Below are positions 23,637 to 34,444 of a DNA stretch of 64,000 bases, one piece after another. This DNA comes from Amycolatopsis sp. WQ 127309 (GTDB lineage: Bacteria > Actinomycetota > Actinomycetes > Mycobacteriales > Pseudonocardiaceae). The notes under the pieces are model-generated. The model saw nothing but the letters and a program-made list of their open reading frames with translations. It was not told the origin of the DNA and did no database searches. The stretch lies in NCBI RefSeq assembly GCF_023023025.1, contig NZ_CP095481.1:2108001-2172000 (forward strand). Reading direction: 5' to 3'. Numbering within the stretch: the stretch's first letter is position 1; every line of letters begins with the position of its first letter. The position numbers and the translations under genes are program-made.

Positions 23637-24689
23637 ATGGCGATCCCGCTCCCGGTCCGCGTCCAGGCCGCCGCGTCCCAGCTCGTGTTCTGGCTACCCG
23701 AGCCGGTCCGGCGGGCGGTGGCCGGGCGCCCGGTGCGCCTCGACGGCCAAGACCTCGCCCTCGACGCCCAGCTGCTGCTGCGGCTGCAGAAGCTCTCCGG
23801 CGCGGAGCTGGTCCAAGGTTCGGTCGACAGCTCCCGCGCCCTGCTCGACGTCGGCCGGCACCTGGTGAGCGGCAAGTCGATCGAGCCCGTCTCGGTGCGC
23901 GAACTCTCCGTGCCGACCCCGGACGGCGATCTCCCGGCGACGCTCTACACGCCGGTCGGGCTGCCGGAGAAGTCGCCGCTGCTGGTGTTCTTCCACGGCG
24001 GCGGCTGGGTGATCGGTACCCGCGCCAGCCACGACAACGCCGTCCGCTTCCTGGCCAAGCACGCCGGGGTGCGGGTGCTGTCGATCGAGTACCGGCTGGC
24101 CCCGGAGTTCCCGTTCCCGGCGGCCGCCGACGACGCGCTGGCCGCGTTCGACTTCGCGCACGCCAAGGCGGGCGACCTCGGCGCCGACCCGGCCCGCATC
24201 GCGGTCGGCGGCGACAGCGCGGGCGGCAACCTCGCCGCGGTGACGGCCCAGCAGGCCGTCAAGCGCGGTGGCCCGGCGCCGGCGTTCCAGCTGCTGATCT
24301 ACCCGGCCACCGACTTCGCGCAGCGCTACCGCTCGCAGGACCTGTTCGCCGAGAACCTGTTCCTGACCGACGCGCACATGAAGTGGTTCGAAGGCCATTA
24401 CGTGCCGAAGGGCAGCGACCTGACCGACCCGCGCCTCTCCCCGCTGCGCGCGGACGACCTGAGCGGCCTCCCGCCGGCCCTGGTCGTGACGGCGGGCTTC
24501 GACCCGCTGCGCGACGAAGGCGAGGCGTACGCGAAGAAGCTCGCCGACGCCGGGGTCGAGGTGGCGTTGCGCCGGCACGAGGACCTGATCCACGGGTTCA
24601 TCAACTTCACGGGCGTGGGCACGAGGTTCCGCGAAGCCCTCGCCGAGACGGCGGGAGCGTTGCGCCAGGGTCTGTCCATTCGCGACTGA
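23637..24689 (+). CDS. Alpha/beta-hydrolase esterase of the hormone-sensitive lipase family
   Basis: 350 residues, ATG with AGGAGG 5 bases upstream. HSL (family IV) esterase marks: oxyanion-hole motif HGGGWVIG, nucleophile elbow GDSAGGN, acid in the VTAGFDPLRDEGEAY block and catalytic His in HEDLIHGFINF. The first 110 residues are a helical cap-type extension (RVQAAASQLVFWLPEPVRR) not needed for catalysis. It hydrolyses esters of short to medium acids; the natural substrate is unknown. Confidence 0.92.
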   Translation: MAIPLPVRVQAAASQLVFWLPEPVRRAVAGRPVRLDGQDLALDAQLLLRLQKLSGAELVQGSVDSSRALLDVGRHLVSGKSIEPVSVRELSVPTPDGDLPATLYTPVGLPEKSPLLVFFHGGGWVIGTRASHDNAVRFLAKHAGVRVLSIEYRLAPEFPFPAAADDALAAFDFAHAKAGDLGADPARIAVGGDSAGGNLAAVTAQQAVKRGGPAPAFQLLIYPATDFAQRYRSQDLFAENLFLTDAHMKWFEGHYVPKGSDLTDPRLSPLRADDLSGLPPALVVTAGFDPLRDEGEAYAKKLADAGVEVALRRHEDLIHGFINFTGVGTRFREALAETAGALRQGLSIRD

Positions 24690-24737
24690 CGCGGGGCCGG
24701 ATCAGTCCACTGAGGACTGACCGGCGCCCCGGGAAAC

Positions 24738-24784
24738 GACCCGGAGCCCGGCGCGGAGGAATGTCCGCCGCCGGGCTCCGGGTC
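24738..24784. terminator. Bidirectional terminator after the esterase
   Basis: A perfect 16-bp inverted repeat (24738-24753 and 24769-24784) with a 15-base loop. It separates the convergent esterase gene and the small secreted-protein gene. Very GC-rich with no T tract. Confidence 0.75.
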
Positions 24785-24803
24785 CCCCTGTTCCTCCGAT
24801 GGC

Positions 24804-25334
24804 TCAGCCCGCGGGCAGTGGCGGTACCGGCAGCGGCAACGGCGGCACCGGGAGCCCGCCGAGCAGGCCGCCGAGAATGCCCGTTACCGCGCCCAGCAGT
24901 GCTTTCACCAGGTCACTGACGATCTTCAGCGGTCCCGGCAGGTCCGGCAGCGAAGGGATCGGCAGCGGCAACGGCGGCAGCTGGCGCGCCTTGGCCGTCG
25001 GGTCGGTCAGCAGCCGGACGGACTCGTCCGCGCGGCCCTTGGCCAGCCCGGCGAGCTGCTGGGTGTCGGTCTGGATCGTGTAGCGCTTCCCGGCGGCGAT
25101 GTCCGACATCACCGGGCTCATCTGCCCCAGGTCGGACCGGGTCGCGCCGACGTTGCCCGCGTAAGCCACCTTGGTCAGGTCGTCACGCATCTGCAGCACC
25201 TGCGCGGCGAGGGCCTGGGTGCTGGAGGAACCCTTGCCCCCGTCCGGGCTCGCCGAAGCGATGCCCGCCGTCGCGACAGCCAGCAGACTGCCGGCGGCTA
25301 CCAGGGCGATGGACCGCCCGAACTTGCCTTTCAT
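24804..25334 (-). CDS. Small secreted protein with Pro/Leu-rich C-terminus
   Basis: 176 residues. The ATG at 25334 has a near-perfect AGGAGG 7 bases upstream; the frame is open further but unneeded. Signal peptide MKGKFGRSIALVAAGSLLAVATAGIASAS, with cleavage after about residue 29. The mature part has a polar helical domain (STQALAAQVLQMRDDLTKVAYAGNVGATRSDL), then PPLPLPIPSLPDLPGPL, a hydrophobic Gly-rich helix (ALLGAVTGILGGLLGG) and PVPPLPLPVPPLPAG. The mirrored Pro/Leu stretches around a hydrophobic helix could associate with membrane or wall. No known family recognised. Confidence 0.8.
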   Translation of the reverse strand: MKGKFGRSIALVAAGSLLAVATAGIASASPDGGKGSSSTQALAAQVLQMRDDLTKVAYAGNVGATRSDLGQMSPVMSDIAAGKRYTIQTDTQQLAGLAKGRADESVRLLTDPTAKARQLPPLPLPIPSLPDLPGPLKIVSDLVKALLGAVTGILGGLLGGLPVPPLPLPVPPLPAG

Positions 25335-25730
25335 ACCTTTACCTCCTGGCCTCGGGAGACCTGACGGGTTAAAGCGATACCCGCCGTATCGGAGATAAGC
25401 CACCCTCTCACCGGTTGGTGACGTTTTCCTACCCTTACGTGCCGGATGCGGAAACGGCGAACTCACCCGCAATTGATTAACGCCGAAACCTTGCCAATAC
25501 CCCTGAAGATCATCCGAGACGATCCCGTTCGCCACCACGGGTCACGGCCGTCCACTATGGAACAGTTCGGCCACTCATCCGGGTGCAACTGGTGATCAAT
25601 TGGCTTCATCACTCCGTGGGACCGCGTGTCGCAACTGCTCCAGAAGGGCGGCCCGCACGCTCGCACCGCCACCCACAAGGTGCGCCGAAAACCGCGTTCC
25701 CCGTGGTGGGAGCACGAACCGGAAAATGCT
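25335..25730. other. 396-base intergenic region with a possible structured 5' leader
   Basis: It lies between the stop of the TetR gene and the start of the secreted-protein gene, both leftward, so it holds the terminator of the first and the promoter/leader of the second. Seen are an inverted repeat TCACC-GGTT-GGTGA (25408-25421) and a 6-bp hairpin CGATAC/GTATCG (25375-25391) whose loop CCGCC could instead pair with a nearby GGG. Small open frames here are not convincing. No known riboswitch consensus could be matched. Confidence 0.4.
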
Positions 25731-26327
25731 TCAGAGCGGGAGGCCCGCCTCCAGGTGCGCGAAGGCCTCGTCGAGCGAGTTCAGGAGCAGGTCCGGGTCG
25801 CCGCCTGCGGTGTAGAACGCCGCGAGCACGACGCCGACCACGGCGCCCGCCCAGTTGCGCACCTCGAAGTCGGTCGCGGACCGGCCGGCGCGGCGGGCCG
25901 CGAGGTCGGCGAGCAGGTCGATGCCGGCGCCGTACTGCTCCAGCATCGGGGCACGCAGCTCCGGCTCGTTGAACACCAGCAGCTGCCGCTCGCGCTCGTC
26001 CTGCCAGGCGTCCTCCGGCAGTGCCTCGTAGACGTCGCGCAACGTCGCCCGCAGCGCGCCGATCAAGCTCAGCTCGGGCGGCTGGGCCAGCGCGGCCTCG
26101 ACCATCATCGGGTCGAGGGCGTCGTAGAGGACCGTCGCCTCCTTCGTCGGGAAGTACCGGAAGAAGGTGCTCGGCGAGATCTCCGCCGCGGCCGCGATCT
26201 GGTCGACCGTCGTGGCCGTGTAGCCCTGCTCCCGGAACAGCCGCAACGCGTGCCGCTGGATCGCGGCCCGCGTCTTGGCCTTCTTGCGCTCTCGCAACCC
26301 CGTGGGCTCAGCCGGCGACGACGTCAT
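25731..26327 (-). CDS. TetR-family regulator of the adjacent MFS pump
   Basis: 198 residues. The N-terminal helix-turn-helix is clear (RAAIQRHALRLFREQGYTATTVDQIAAAAEISPSTFFRYFPTKEATV), the usual TetR pattern; residues 60 onward form the ligand-binding helices (TetR_C_17-like, with WAGAVVGVVLAAFYTAGGD). The start overlaps the end of the MFS gene by 20 bases on the same strand, so the pump and its repressor are co-transcribed and self-regulated through the palindrome at 27845-27865. The ligand is probably a pump substrate, unknown. Confidence 0.9.
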   Translation of the reverse strand: MTSSPAEPTGLRERKKAKTRAAIQRHALRLFREQGYTATTVDQIAAAAEISPSTFFRYFPTKEATVLYDALDPMMVEAALAQPPELSLIGALRATLRDVYEALPEDAWQDERERQLLVFNEPELRAPMLEQYGAGIDLLADLAARRAGRSATDFEVRNWAGAVVGVVLAAFYTAGGDPDLLLNSLDEAFAHLEAGLPL

Positions 26328-27834
26328 GCTCCGATTCTCGCGGCTCGGTCCCGGCGGCCGCGCGGCCGGGCAGGAAGAGCGCCGCCAGCAGCGCGCCGGC
26401 CACGCCGAGCCCGGCGCAGACCCACAGCGTCGCGGCCATGCCGTCGGCGAACGCCGCCCGTGCGGAATCGGCCAGCCCGGGCAGGTGCAGCTTCGCCGCG
26501 ACGGCGACCGCGGCGGACGCGCTCCCGCGGGCCGCGTCGGCCACCGGCGCGGGCAGCCCCGCGACGACGACGCCGTCGCGGTAAACGCCGTTGAGGACCG
26601 TGCCGAGCACCGCGACGCCGATGGTGCCGCTGACCTGGCGCAGCACCTGGATCAACGCCGAACCCGCGCCCGAGCGGCCCTCGGTCAGCGCGCCCATCGC
26701 CATCGACATCAGCGGCGGCAGGGTGCACCCGGTGCCGAGGCCGATGACGCTCTCCCAGCCGATCGTCAGGCCGTACCCGGCCGCGGCCGGCGCCGTCGCA
26801 CCCCAGCCCAGCCCCGCCGCGAGCAGCACGAACCCGCCGGTGACGACCACGCGGACGCCGGACGCGGCGACCAGCCGTTCGGCGATCTTCGCCGAGACCA
26901 GCATCCCGCCGATCAGCGGCAGCAGCCGCACTCCGGTCTGCAGCGCGTCGGCGCCCTGCACCGCCTGGAACAGCTGCGGCAGCACGAACAGCAGGCCCAT
27001 CAACGCGAACGACGCGACGGTCGCGAGCACCGCGCCCCAGACGAACCGCGGCTCCCGGAACAGCGCGAGGTCGGCGAGCGGCGCGGCCACCCGCGTCTGC
27101 TCCCGGACGAACACCGCGAGCAGGACGGCGCCGAGCCCGAGCAGCCCGTACGTCACCGGGTCGGCCCAGCCGTGCTCGCCCGCGTGGACGAAGCCGTAGG
27201 TGAGCGCGACGAGCCCGGCCGCCGACAGCGCGATGCCCGGGTAGTCGATCCCGCCCCGGCCGGAGCCGCGGGTGAGCGGCACCAGCAACAGCACCGCGAC
27301 CAGGCCGACGACCGTCAGCGGGACGTTGATCAGGAACACCGAGCCCCAGGCGAAGTGGTCGAGCAGCCAGCCGCCGAGCAGCGGGCCGAGCGGGATGCCG
27401 ACGAACGTCGCCAGCACCCAGGTCGTCAGCGCCCGCGCCCGTTCCTCCGGCGGGAAGAGGATGTTTAGCAGCGAGAGCGACAGCGGGATCAGGAACGCGG
27501 CGCCCACGCCCAGCAGGACCCGGGCGGCGATCAGCTCGCCGGGTGAGCCGGCGTAGGCGCACCAGAGTGACGCCGGCCCGAACACCGCGAGCGCGCCGAG
27601 CAGCAGCTTCTTCGGGCCGAACCGGTCACCGAGCAGGCCCGCCGGCAGCAGCAGCGCGGCCAGCGCCAGCGTGTAGGCGTTGCCGAACCACTGCAGCTGC
27701 GTGGTCGTGGCGCCGAGGTCGACGGCCAGCGTCGGTACGGCGACGTTCAGCACAGTCAGGTCCAGGCCGACGGTCAGCAGGCTCACCGCGAGCGCCCCGA
27801 GCGCCCACCACCTGCGTGGATACAGCTGATTCAT
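26308..27834 (-). CDS. MFS drug efflux transporter, DHA2 (EmrB/QacA) family
   Basis: 508 residues with about 14 membrane segments. Motif A GDRFGPKKLLL (loop 2-3) and motif D1/C elements (LTVLNVAVPTLAVDL near the N-terminus, GPLLGGWLLDHFAWGSVFLINVP) mark the 14-TMS drug:H+ antiporters. An ATG at 27846 is also in frame, but it lies inside the palindromic operator; the ATG at 27834 (MNQLYPRRWW) has GGGGG 6 bases upstream and is preferred. Followed by its TetR repressor. Confidence 0.93.
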   Translation of the reverse strand: MNQLYPRRWWALGALAVSLLTVGLDLTVLNVAVPTLAVDLGATTTQLQWFGNAYTLALAALLLPAGLLGDRFGPKKLLLGALAVFGPASLWCAYAGSPGELIAARVLLGVGAAFLIPLSLSLLNILFPPEERARALTTWVLATFVGIPLGPLLGGWLLDHFAWGSVFLINVPLTVVGLVAVLLLVPLTRGSGRGGIDYPGIALSAAGLVALTYGFVHAGEHGWADPVTYGLLGLGAVLLAVFVREQTRVAAPLADLALFREPRFVWGAVLATVASFALMGLLFVLPQLFQAVQGADALQTGVRLLPLIGGMLVSAKIAERLVAASGVRVVVTGGFVLLAAGLGWGATAPAAAGYGLTIGWESVIGLGTGCTLPPLMSMAMGALTEGRSGAGSALIQVLRQVSGTIGVAVLGTVLNGVYRDGVVVAGLPAPVADAARGSASAAVAVAAKLHLPGLADSARAAFADGMAATLWVCAGLGVAGALLAALFLPGRAAAGTEPRESEHDVVAG

Positions 27835-27844
27835 AGTGACCCCC

Positions 27845-27865
27845 ATTTGGTAGTGACTACCAAAT
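27845..27865. promoter_or_regulatory. Perfect palindromic TetR-type operator
   Basis: ATTTGGTAGT, one base (G), then ACTACCAAAT: a perfect 10+1+10 palindrome starting 11 bases upstream of the MFS gene start. It is AT-rich against a GC-rich background and matches the usual size and TTTGGTAGT-like form of TetR-family operators. It would block transcription or translation initiation of the pump operon. The divergent MFS gene starts 80 bases away and may also be affected. Confidence 0.85.
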
Positions 27866-27946
27866 GAGAGTAGCTCTCACGATGTCCGGGCGCCAGGTCC
27901 GAGAAATAAGTTGCACGCGCGTACCACCTTGGGTTCTCATCGAGGC

Positions 27947-29152
27947 GTGCCTCTGCAGCCCTACCGCCGGGTGCTCTCCGTCCCCCGCGTCCCCTCGACG
28001 ATGGCCATGATGTTCCTGGCCCGGCTGCCGATGACCATGAACGGCGTCCTGCTGACGCTGTACGTCGTCACCGGGCTCGGCCGCGGCTACGGCGCCGCCG
28101 GGCTGGTCGGCGCCGGCGTCACGCTCGGGATGGCCCTCGGGGCGCCGCTGCTCGGCCGGGCCTTCGACAAGTACGGGCTGCGCCCGATCGTCGCCGTCTG
28201 CGGCACCGGCACCACGGCGTTCTGGATCCTCGCGCCGCACCTGCCGTTCGAAGCGCTCGCCGCGGTCGCCGTCCCGGCCGGGATGCTCTCGGTGCCCGCG
28301 GGCTCGCTGGCCCGGCAGGTGCTGGCCACGCTCGTCCCGGTCGAGGAGCGCCGGGCGGCGTACTCGCTGGACACCATCTCGATCGAGGCGACGTTCATGA
28401 TCGGCCCTGCAGCCGGGATCGCAGCGATCACCGCGTTCTCACCGACGTGGACGCTGAGCGCGCTCGGCGTGCTCTTCGGCGGCACGGCGTTCCTGATCTG
28501 GCTGGTGAACCCGCCGATCCGCGACGCCGCCGAACAGGGGGTGGCCACCGCCCGGCCGCCGCTGCGCAGCTGGCTGACCGGCAGGCTGGTGGGCACGCTG
28601 ATGGTCGCCGCGGGCGCGTTGTTCGTGCTCGTCGGCACCGAGCTGGCGACACTCGCGACCCTGCGCGCGCACGGCGACATCGGTGTGACCGGGCTGGTGA
28701 TCGCGGTGATGTGCGCCGCGTCGATCACCGGCGGCATCGTGCACGGCTCGGTGAAGCGGTCGCTGCCCCAGGGCGTGCTGATGCTGCTGCTCGCGCTGCT
28801 GGTAGTGCCCGTGGGGCTCGCCGAACAGCCGTGGTGGCTGCTGACGCTCGTGCTGATCCCGACGAACCTGCTCTGCGCGCCGACGCTGGCCGCGACCACC
28901 GAGACGGTCAGCCGGCTCGCGCCGCCGCGGGTGCGCGGCGAGGCGATGGGGCTGATGGACGGGTTCACCCGGCTCGGTCTCGCGGCGGGCAGCCCGGTGG
29001 TCGGCTTCGCGATCGACCACTCGAGCCCGGCCTGGGGCTTCGCCGCGGCCGGCATCGGCGGGCTGGTGATCGCGTCGGCGGGCCTGGTCGGCCTACGCCG
29101 GCCCCGCAGGCCCGAACCGGCGCCGGTACCCGCGCTCGCCGAGACCTGCTGA
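27947..29152 (+). CDS. MFS transporter, DHA1-like
   Basis: 401 residues from GTG 27947 (VPLQPYRRVLSVP); a TTG at 27911 would add 12 residues. About 12 membrane segments, with motif-A-like GRAFDKYGLRPIV between segments 2 and 3 and RTRGEAMGLMDGFTRLGLAAGSP-like second-half motif (here RVRGEAMGLMDGFTRLGLAAGSP). Probably an exporter of small molecules; the substrate is unknown. It is divergent from the TetR-controlled pump and may share its operator region. Confidence 0.85.
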   Translation: MPLQPYRRVLSVPRVPSTMAMMFLARLPMTMNGVLLTLYVVTGLGRGYGAAGLVGAGVTLGMALGAPLLGRAFDKYGLRPIVAVCGTGTTAFWILAPHLPFEALAAVAVPAGMLSVPAGSLARQVLATLVPVEERRAAYSLDTISIEATFMIGPAAGIAAITAFSPTWTLSALGVLFGGTAFLIWLVNPPIRDAAEQGVATARPPLRSWLTGRLVGTLMVAAGALFVLVGTELATLATLRAHGDIGVTGLVIAVMCAASITGGIVHGSVKRSLPQGVLMLLLALLVVPVGLAEQPWWLLTLVLIPTNLLCAPTLAATTETVSRLAPPRVRGEAMGLMDGFTRLGLAAGSPVVGFAIDHSSPAWGFAAAGIGGLVIASAGLVGLRRPRRPEPAPVPALAETC

Positions 29153-29157
29153 CGCCG

Positions 29158-29538
29158 TCAGCTGCAGGCGGTGCGCAGCGCGTCGAGCTTGCCGACGTTG
29201 CGCTTGGCCCACCGGGCCACGACGCCGGCGTCCTCGATGCGTTCCTTCTGCACCTCGACGTAGGAGTCCGCCATGCCGAGGAGCGCGTTCTTGACGTCCT
29301 GGTCGCCGACGTTCCCGGCCAGCGCGCGCAGCCGCTGCGCCTTGTCCGCGGCCCGCTCCTTGAGCCGCTGCGGGTCGACGAGCGGATTCAGGTCCGCCAG
29401 CCCGAGCGCCTCGGCGCAGGCGCCGACCTTGTCCGCGGTCTTGCTGCCCTGGTCGACCGCGTCGCTGACCTGATCGCACCCGCTCAGCAGCAGTGCGGCC
29501 CCGGCCAGCAACGCGGCCGTCCTCCCCCAACTTGTCAT
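29158..29538 (-). CDS. Small lipoprotein
   Basis: 126 residues, ATG at 29538. Signal sequence MTSWGRTAALLAGAALLLSGC with lipobox LLSGC, so Cys21 is lipidated and the protein is anchored outside the membrane. The mature part is helical and charged (DQGSKTADKVGACAEALGLADL, RLKERAADKAQRLRALAGNV, YVEVQKERIED) with three more cysteines possible for one disulfide. No family recognised. It lies 17 bases behind rtcB on the same strand. Confidence 0.85.
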   Translation of the reverse strand: MTSWGRTAALLAGAALLLSGCDQVSDAVDQGSKTADKVGACAEALGLADLNPLVDPQRLKERAADKAQRLRALAGNVGDQDVKNALLGMADSYVEVQKERIEDAGVVARWAKRNVGKLDALRTACS

Positions 29539-29555
29539 ATCACCCAAGGTACCGC

Positions 29556-30737
29556 TCAGCCCTTGACGCAGACCACCTGCTTGAGGTGGGCGACGACCTC
29601 GACCAGGTCGGTCTGGGCCTTGATGACCGAGTCGATGTCCTTGTACGCCGCCGGGATCTCGTCGACGACACCCGAGTCCTTGCGGCATTCGACGCCCGCC
29701 GTCTGCGCCGCCAGGTCGTCCGCGGTGTAGAGCTTCTTCGCCTTGGTCCGCGACATCCGGCGGCCGGCGCCGTGCGACGCCGACTGGAACGACGACTGGT
29801 TGCCGAGCCCGCGGACGATGTACGAACCGGTCCCCATGCTGCCCGGGATGATCCCCAGGTCACCCGAGCCGGCGCGGATCGCGCCCTTGCGGGTGACGAG
29901 CAGCTCGACGCCGTCGTAGGTCTCTTCGGCGACGTAGTTGTGGTGGCACGAGATCGCGTCGTCGAAGGTCGTGCCCGGCACGACGTCCGCCAGCGCCAGC
30001 TTCACCAGCGCGACCATCGTGGCGCGGTTGCGCGCCGCGTAGTCCTGCGCCCAGAACAGGTCACGCCGGTACGCCTGCATCTCCGGGGTGCCCGCGACGA
30101 ACACCGCGAGGTCCCGGTCGGGCAGGTCGGCGTTGTGCGGCAGCTTCCGCGCGACGGCCATGTGCCGTTCCGCGAGCTCCTTGCCGATGTTGCGCGACCC
30201 CGAGTGCAGCATCAGCCAGACGCGGCCGACACCTTCTTCGAGGCAGACCTCGATGAAGTGGTTCCCGCCACCGAGGCTCCCGATCTGCCGCGCGGCCCGG
30301 TCGTGCAGCTCTTGGACGCCGGTGTGCAGCTCGCCGAAGCCCTTCCAGAAGGCGTCCCAGCCACCGACGCCGTGCACCTTCGCCGGGTTCACGGGCGTCT
30401 TGTGCAACCCGAACCCGACCGGCACGGCGTTTTCGATGCGACGGCGCAGCTTCCCGAGGTCGTCGGGCAGGTCGGCCGCGGTCAGCGACGTCCGCACCGC
30501 GCTCATCCCGCACCCGATGTCCACGCCGACCGCGGCGGGCGAAACGGCGTCACGCATGGCGATGACACTGCCGACGGTCGCCCCCTTGCCGTAGTGCACG
30601 TCGGGCATCACGGCGACCCCGTGCACCCACGGCAGGTTCGCGACGTTGTGCAGCTGCCGCATGGCCTGCTCTTCGACGGACGCGGGATCAGCCCACATCC
30701 GAATCGGCACGCGGGCACCGTCGACAGCCGTGTACAT
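29556..30737 (-). CDS. rtcB: RNA-splicing ligase RtcB (3'-phosphate/5'-OH RNA ligase)
   Basis: 393 residues. It joins RNA 2',3'-cyclic or 3'-phosphate to 5'-OH ends with GTP and Mn(II), through a GMP-histidine intermediate. Signatures in order: MPDVHYGKGATVGSV (Asp46, His48), GVDIGCGM (Asp73, metal ligand Cys76), SLGGGNHFIEV, MLHSGSRNIG, CHHNYVAEE and SMGTGSYIV, then SASHGAGRRMSR with the guanylylated His322. No RtcR or RtcA gene is beside it. It may repair RNA after toxin or stress cleavage, such as tRNA or rRNA cuts. Confidence 0.95.
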   Translation of the reverse strand: MYTAVDGARVPIRMWADPASVEEQAMRQLHNVANLPWVHGVAVMPDVHYGKGATVGSVIAMRDAVSPAAVGVDIGCGMSAVRTSLTAADLPDDLGKLRRRIENAVPVGFGLHKTPVNPAKVHGVGGWDAFWKGFGELHTGVQELHDRAARQIGSLGGGNHFIEVCLEEGVGRVWLMLHSGSRNIGKELAERHMAVARKLPHNADLPDRDLAVFVAGTPEMQAYRRDLFWAQDYAARNRATMVALVKLALADVVPGTTFDDAISCHHNYVAEETYDGVELLVTRKGAIRAGSGDLGIIPGSMGTGSYIVRGLGNQSSFQSASHGAGRRMSRTKAKKLYTADDLAAQTAGVECRKDSGVVDEIPAAYKDIDSVIKAQTDLVEVVAHLKQVVCVKG

Positions 30738-30835
30738 GATTTCCTCCCCTGGAAATGGTTTCGGGACTTAGAATCCCCCCTGACGGGGAATCGGACAAGG
30801 CGATTTCCGATCGTCCACTGTGGAGGAGAACGGAC

Positions 30836-31819
30836 ATGGGCCTGCTACCCGGCCCCGCGGCCGCTGCCCGGGGGATGGTTCCGGACGCCGGGCTCAGCGC
30901 CGAGCCGCACTTCGACGAGCCCGGTCTCGCCGCCGCCGTCTCCGCCGCCCTCGCCGGTGACTGGCACCCCGCGGCCACCCTCGTCGCCACCCTGAACGGT
31001 GACTGGGACCGGCGCACCGCCGTCGTCGACGCCCTCGCCAAGACGGCCACCACCGAACGCCAATGGCTGCGGGACTGGCTCGCCGAGCGGGAAGACGATC
31101 CCGACGCCGTTGTCGTGCAGGCGCAGACGTTCGTCGCCCTGGCCTGGCAGCGGCGGGGCAACGCCGGCGCCCGGCACACCGACCGGCAGCAGTTCGTGCC
31201 CTTCTACCAACTGCTGGAATACGCCCGCGACACCGCCTGGAAGGCGGCCGAACTCGCCGGAACGGATCCGACACCCTGGGCGACCCTCGTCACCATCTGC
31301 ATGGGGCTCGAAGTCCGGTACCAGCCCTTCGACGGGATCTGGTCGGGTCTGCTCGTCCGCGCGCCTGCCCACCGCCTCGGCCACAACCGCGCGCTGCAGT
31401 ACTGGTGCCCGAAGTGGCACGGCACCGAAGAGCGCCTGCTCGATTTCGCCGCCGGTGCTGCGGCTTTCGCGCCGTCGCTGACGCCACTGCCTCTGCACGC
31501 GGCCTTCGAAATGGCCATGGAGGGCAACCCGATCTGGCGAAGCCGCTACGTCCGGGACGCCCTCGACGCGGCCCTGCCCTGGTTGGACGGCGAAGGCGCC
31601 GAGCACCCCGCTACCCGGGAAGACCGCGGCTACGCGATCTACGCTCTGCACCACAACGGCCGTCACGACGAAGCCGTCGCCCAGTTCCGGCGGCTCGGCG
31701 GGCACGCCGACGGCTACGTCTGGAACTTCGACACCGACGTCAAGCGGTCCGCGAACCCGGTGAAGCAGTTCGCGACCCTGCGCGCGCGGGCTTGCCGGAA
31801 CGCGGCCCGGGACGCGTGA
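30836..31819 (+). CDS. Conserved hypothetical protein, helical repeat-like
   Basis: 327 residues, ATG at 30836 with GGAGGAG upstream. The sequence is Ala/Trp-rich and mostly helical (ALAGDWHPAATLVATLNGDWDRRTAVVDALAK, ERQWLRDWLAEREDDPDA, DTAWKAAELAGTDPTPWATLVTICMGLEVRY), reminiscent of TPR or SEL1-type solenoids. No catalytic motif is visible and I do not recognise the family. It is divergent from rtcB with 98 bases between starts; that space contains one of the GTCCA-N3-TGGA(C) palindromes (30813-30825) overlapping the region just before the ribosome-binding site. Confidence 0.75.
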   Translation: MGLLPGPAAAARGMVPDAGLSAEPHFDEPGLAAAVSAALAGDWHPAATLVATLNGDWDRRTAVVDALAKTATTERQWLRDWLAEREDDPDAVVVQAQTFVALAWQRRGNAGARHTDRQQFVPFYQLLEYARDTAWKAAELAGTDPTPWATLVTICMGLEVRYQPFDGIWSGLLVRAPAHRLGHNRALQYWCPKWHGTEERLLDFAAGAAAFAPSLTPLPLHAAFEMAMEGNPIWRSRYVRDALDAALPWLDGEGAEHPATREDRGYAIYALHHNGRHDEAVAQFRRLGGHADGYVWNFDTDVKRSANPVKQFATLRARACRNAARDA

Positions 31820-31848
31820 AGGCCCCCTCGACGACCGAGGGGGCCTTC
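31818..31848. terminator. Terminator between hypothetical gene and asd
   Basis: A perfect 13-bp stem (31818-31830 and 31836-31848) with a 5-base loop; the left arm overlaps the stop codon of the upstream gene. It lies between convergent genes and can serve both. Confidence 0.8.
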
Positions 31849-31858
31849 GACGTCGGAC

Positions 31859-34161
<2,303 letters not shown>

Positions 34162-34444
34162 GCCCGAACCTCCTCGACGGGCCGGGTCTGCTCCCTGGTG
34201 GGCACCGGAGAGCCCCCGCGTCCCATAGTTGAGAAGGAGCCTACCGGGGGTTCAGCGGCCTGCCACACCATCGAGTGGCGCCGGCCACCGGCTCGGGGCA
34301 GCGCGGAAGTAAATCTTCCGTAACACCAAGGAAATGCGCGGAGCCCTTCCTTCCGAGTGATGCAGCGCACTCCTCGGAACCTCCATCCATGCCCCCGCCA
34401 CCACCCTCAGCGGAGGCGCTTCGCGCCGCTGTAGCTTTTCGATC
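34162..34444. other. Intergenic region upstream of ask and of the nitroreductase
   Basis: A divergent space of 283 bases. It must hold the promoter of ask-asd and that of the nitroreductase. There is a short hairpin GGGC...GCCC near 34200 in the ask leader and a less GC-rich stretch near 34310-34340 (AAGTAAATCTTCCGTAACACC). No lysine-riboswitch pattern and no leader peptide were found. Confidence 0.4.

Noticed and set aside
25335..25430. Known riboswitch (c-di-AMP or c-di-GMP type) before the secreted-protein gene
   Set aside because: Hairpins are present, but conserved core nucleotides of those classes could not be matched.
25463..25678. 71-codon minus-strand open frame
   Set aside because: No ribosome-binding site, unusual residue content (many Trp/Cys) and no neighbour relation; treated as non-coding.
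27911..27946. TTG start for the second MFS gene
   Set aside because: It would add 12 residues that do not look conserved (HARTTLGSHRG); the GTG at 27947 leads directly into the family N-terminus.
29556..31819. RtcB plus hypothetical protein as a defence system
   Set aside because: The hypothetical protein is divergent with its own ribosome-binding site and shows no nuclease or toxin motif; nothing links the two beyond position.
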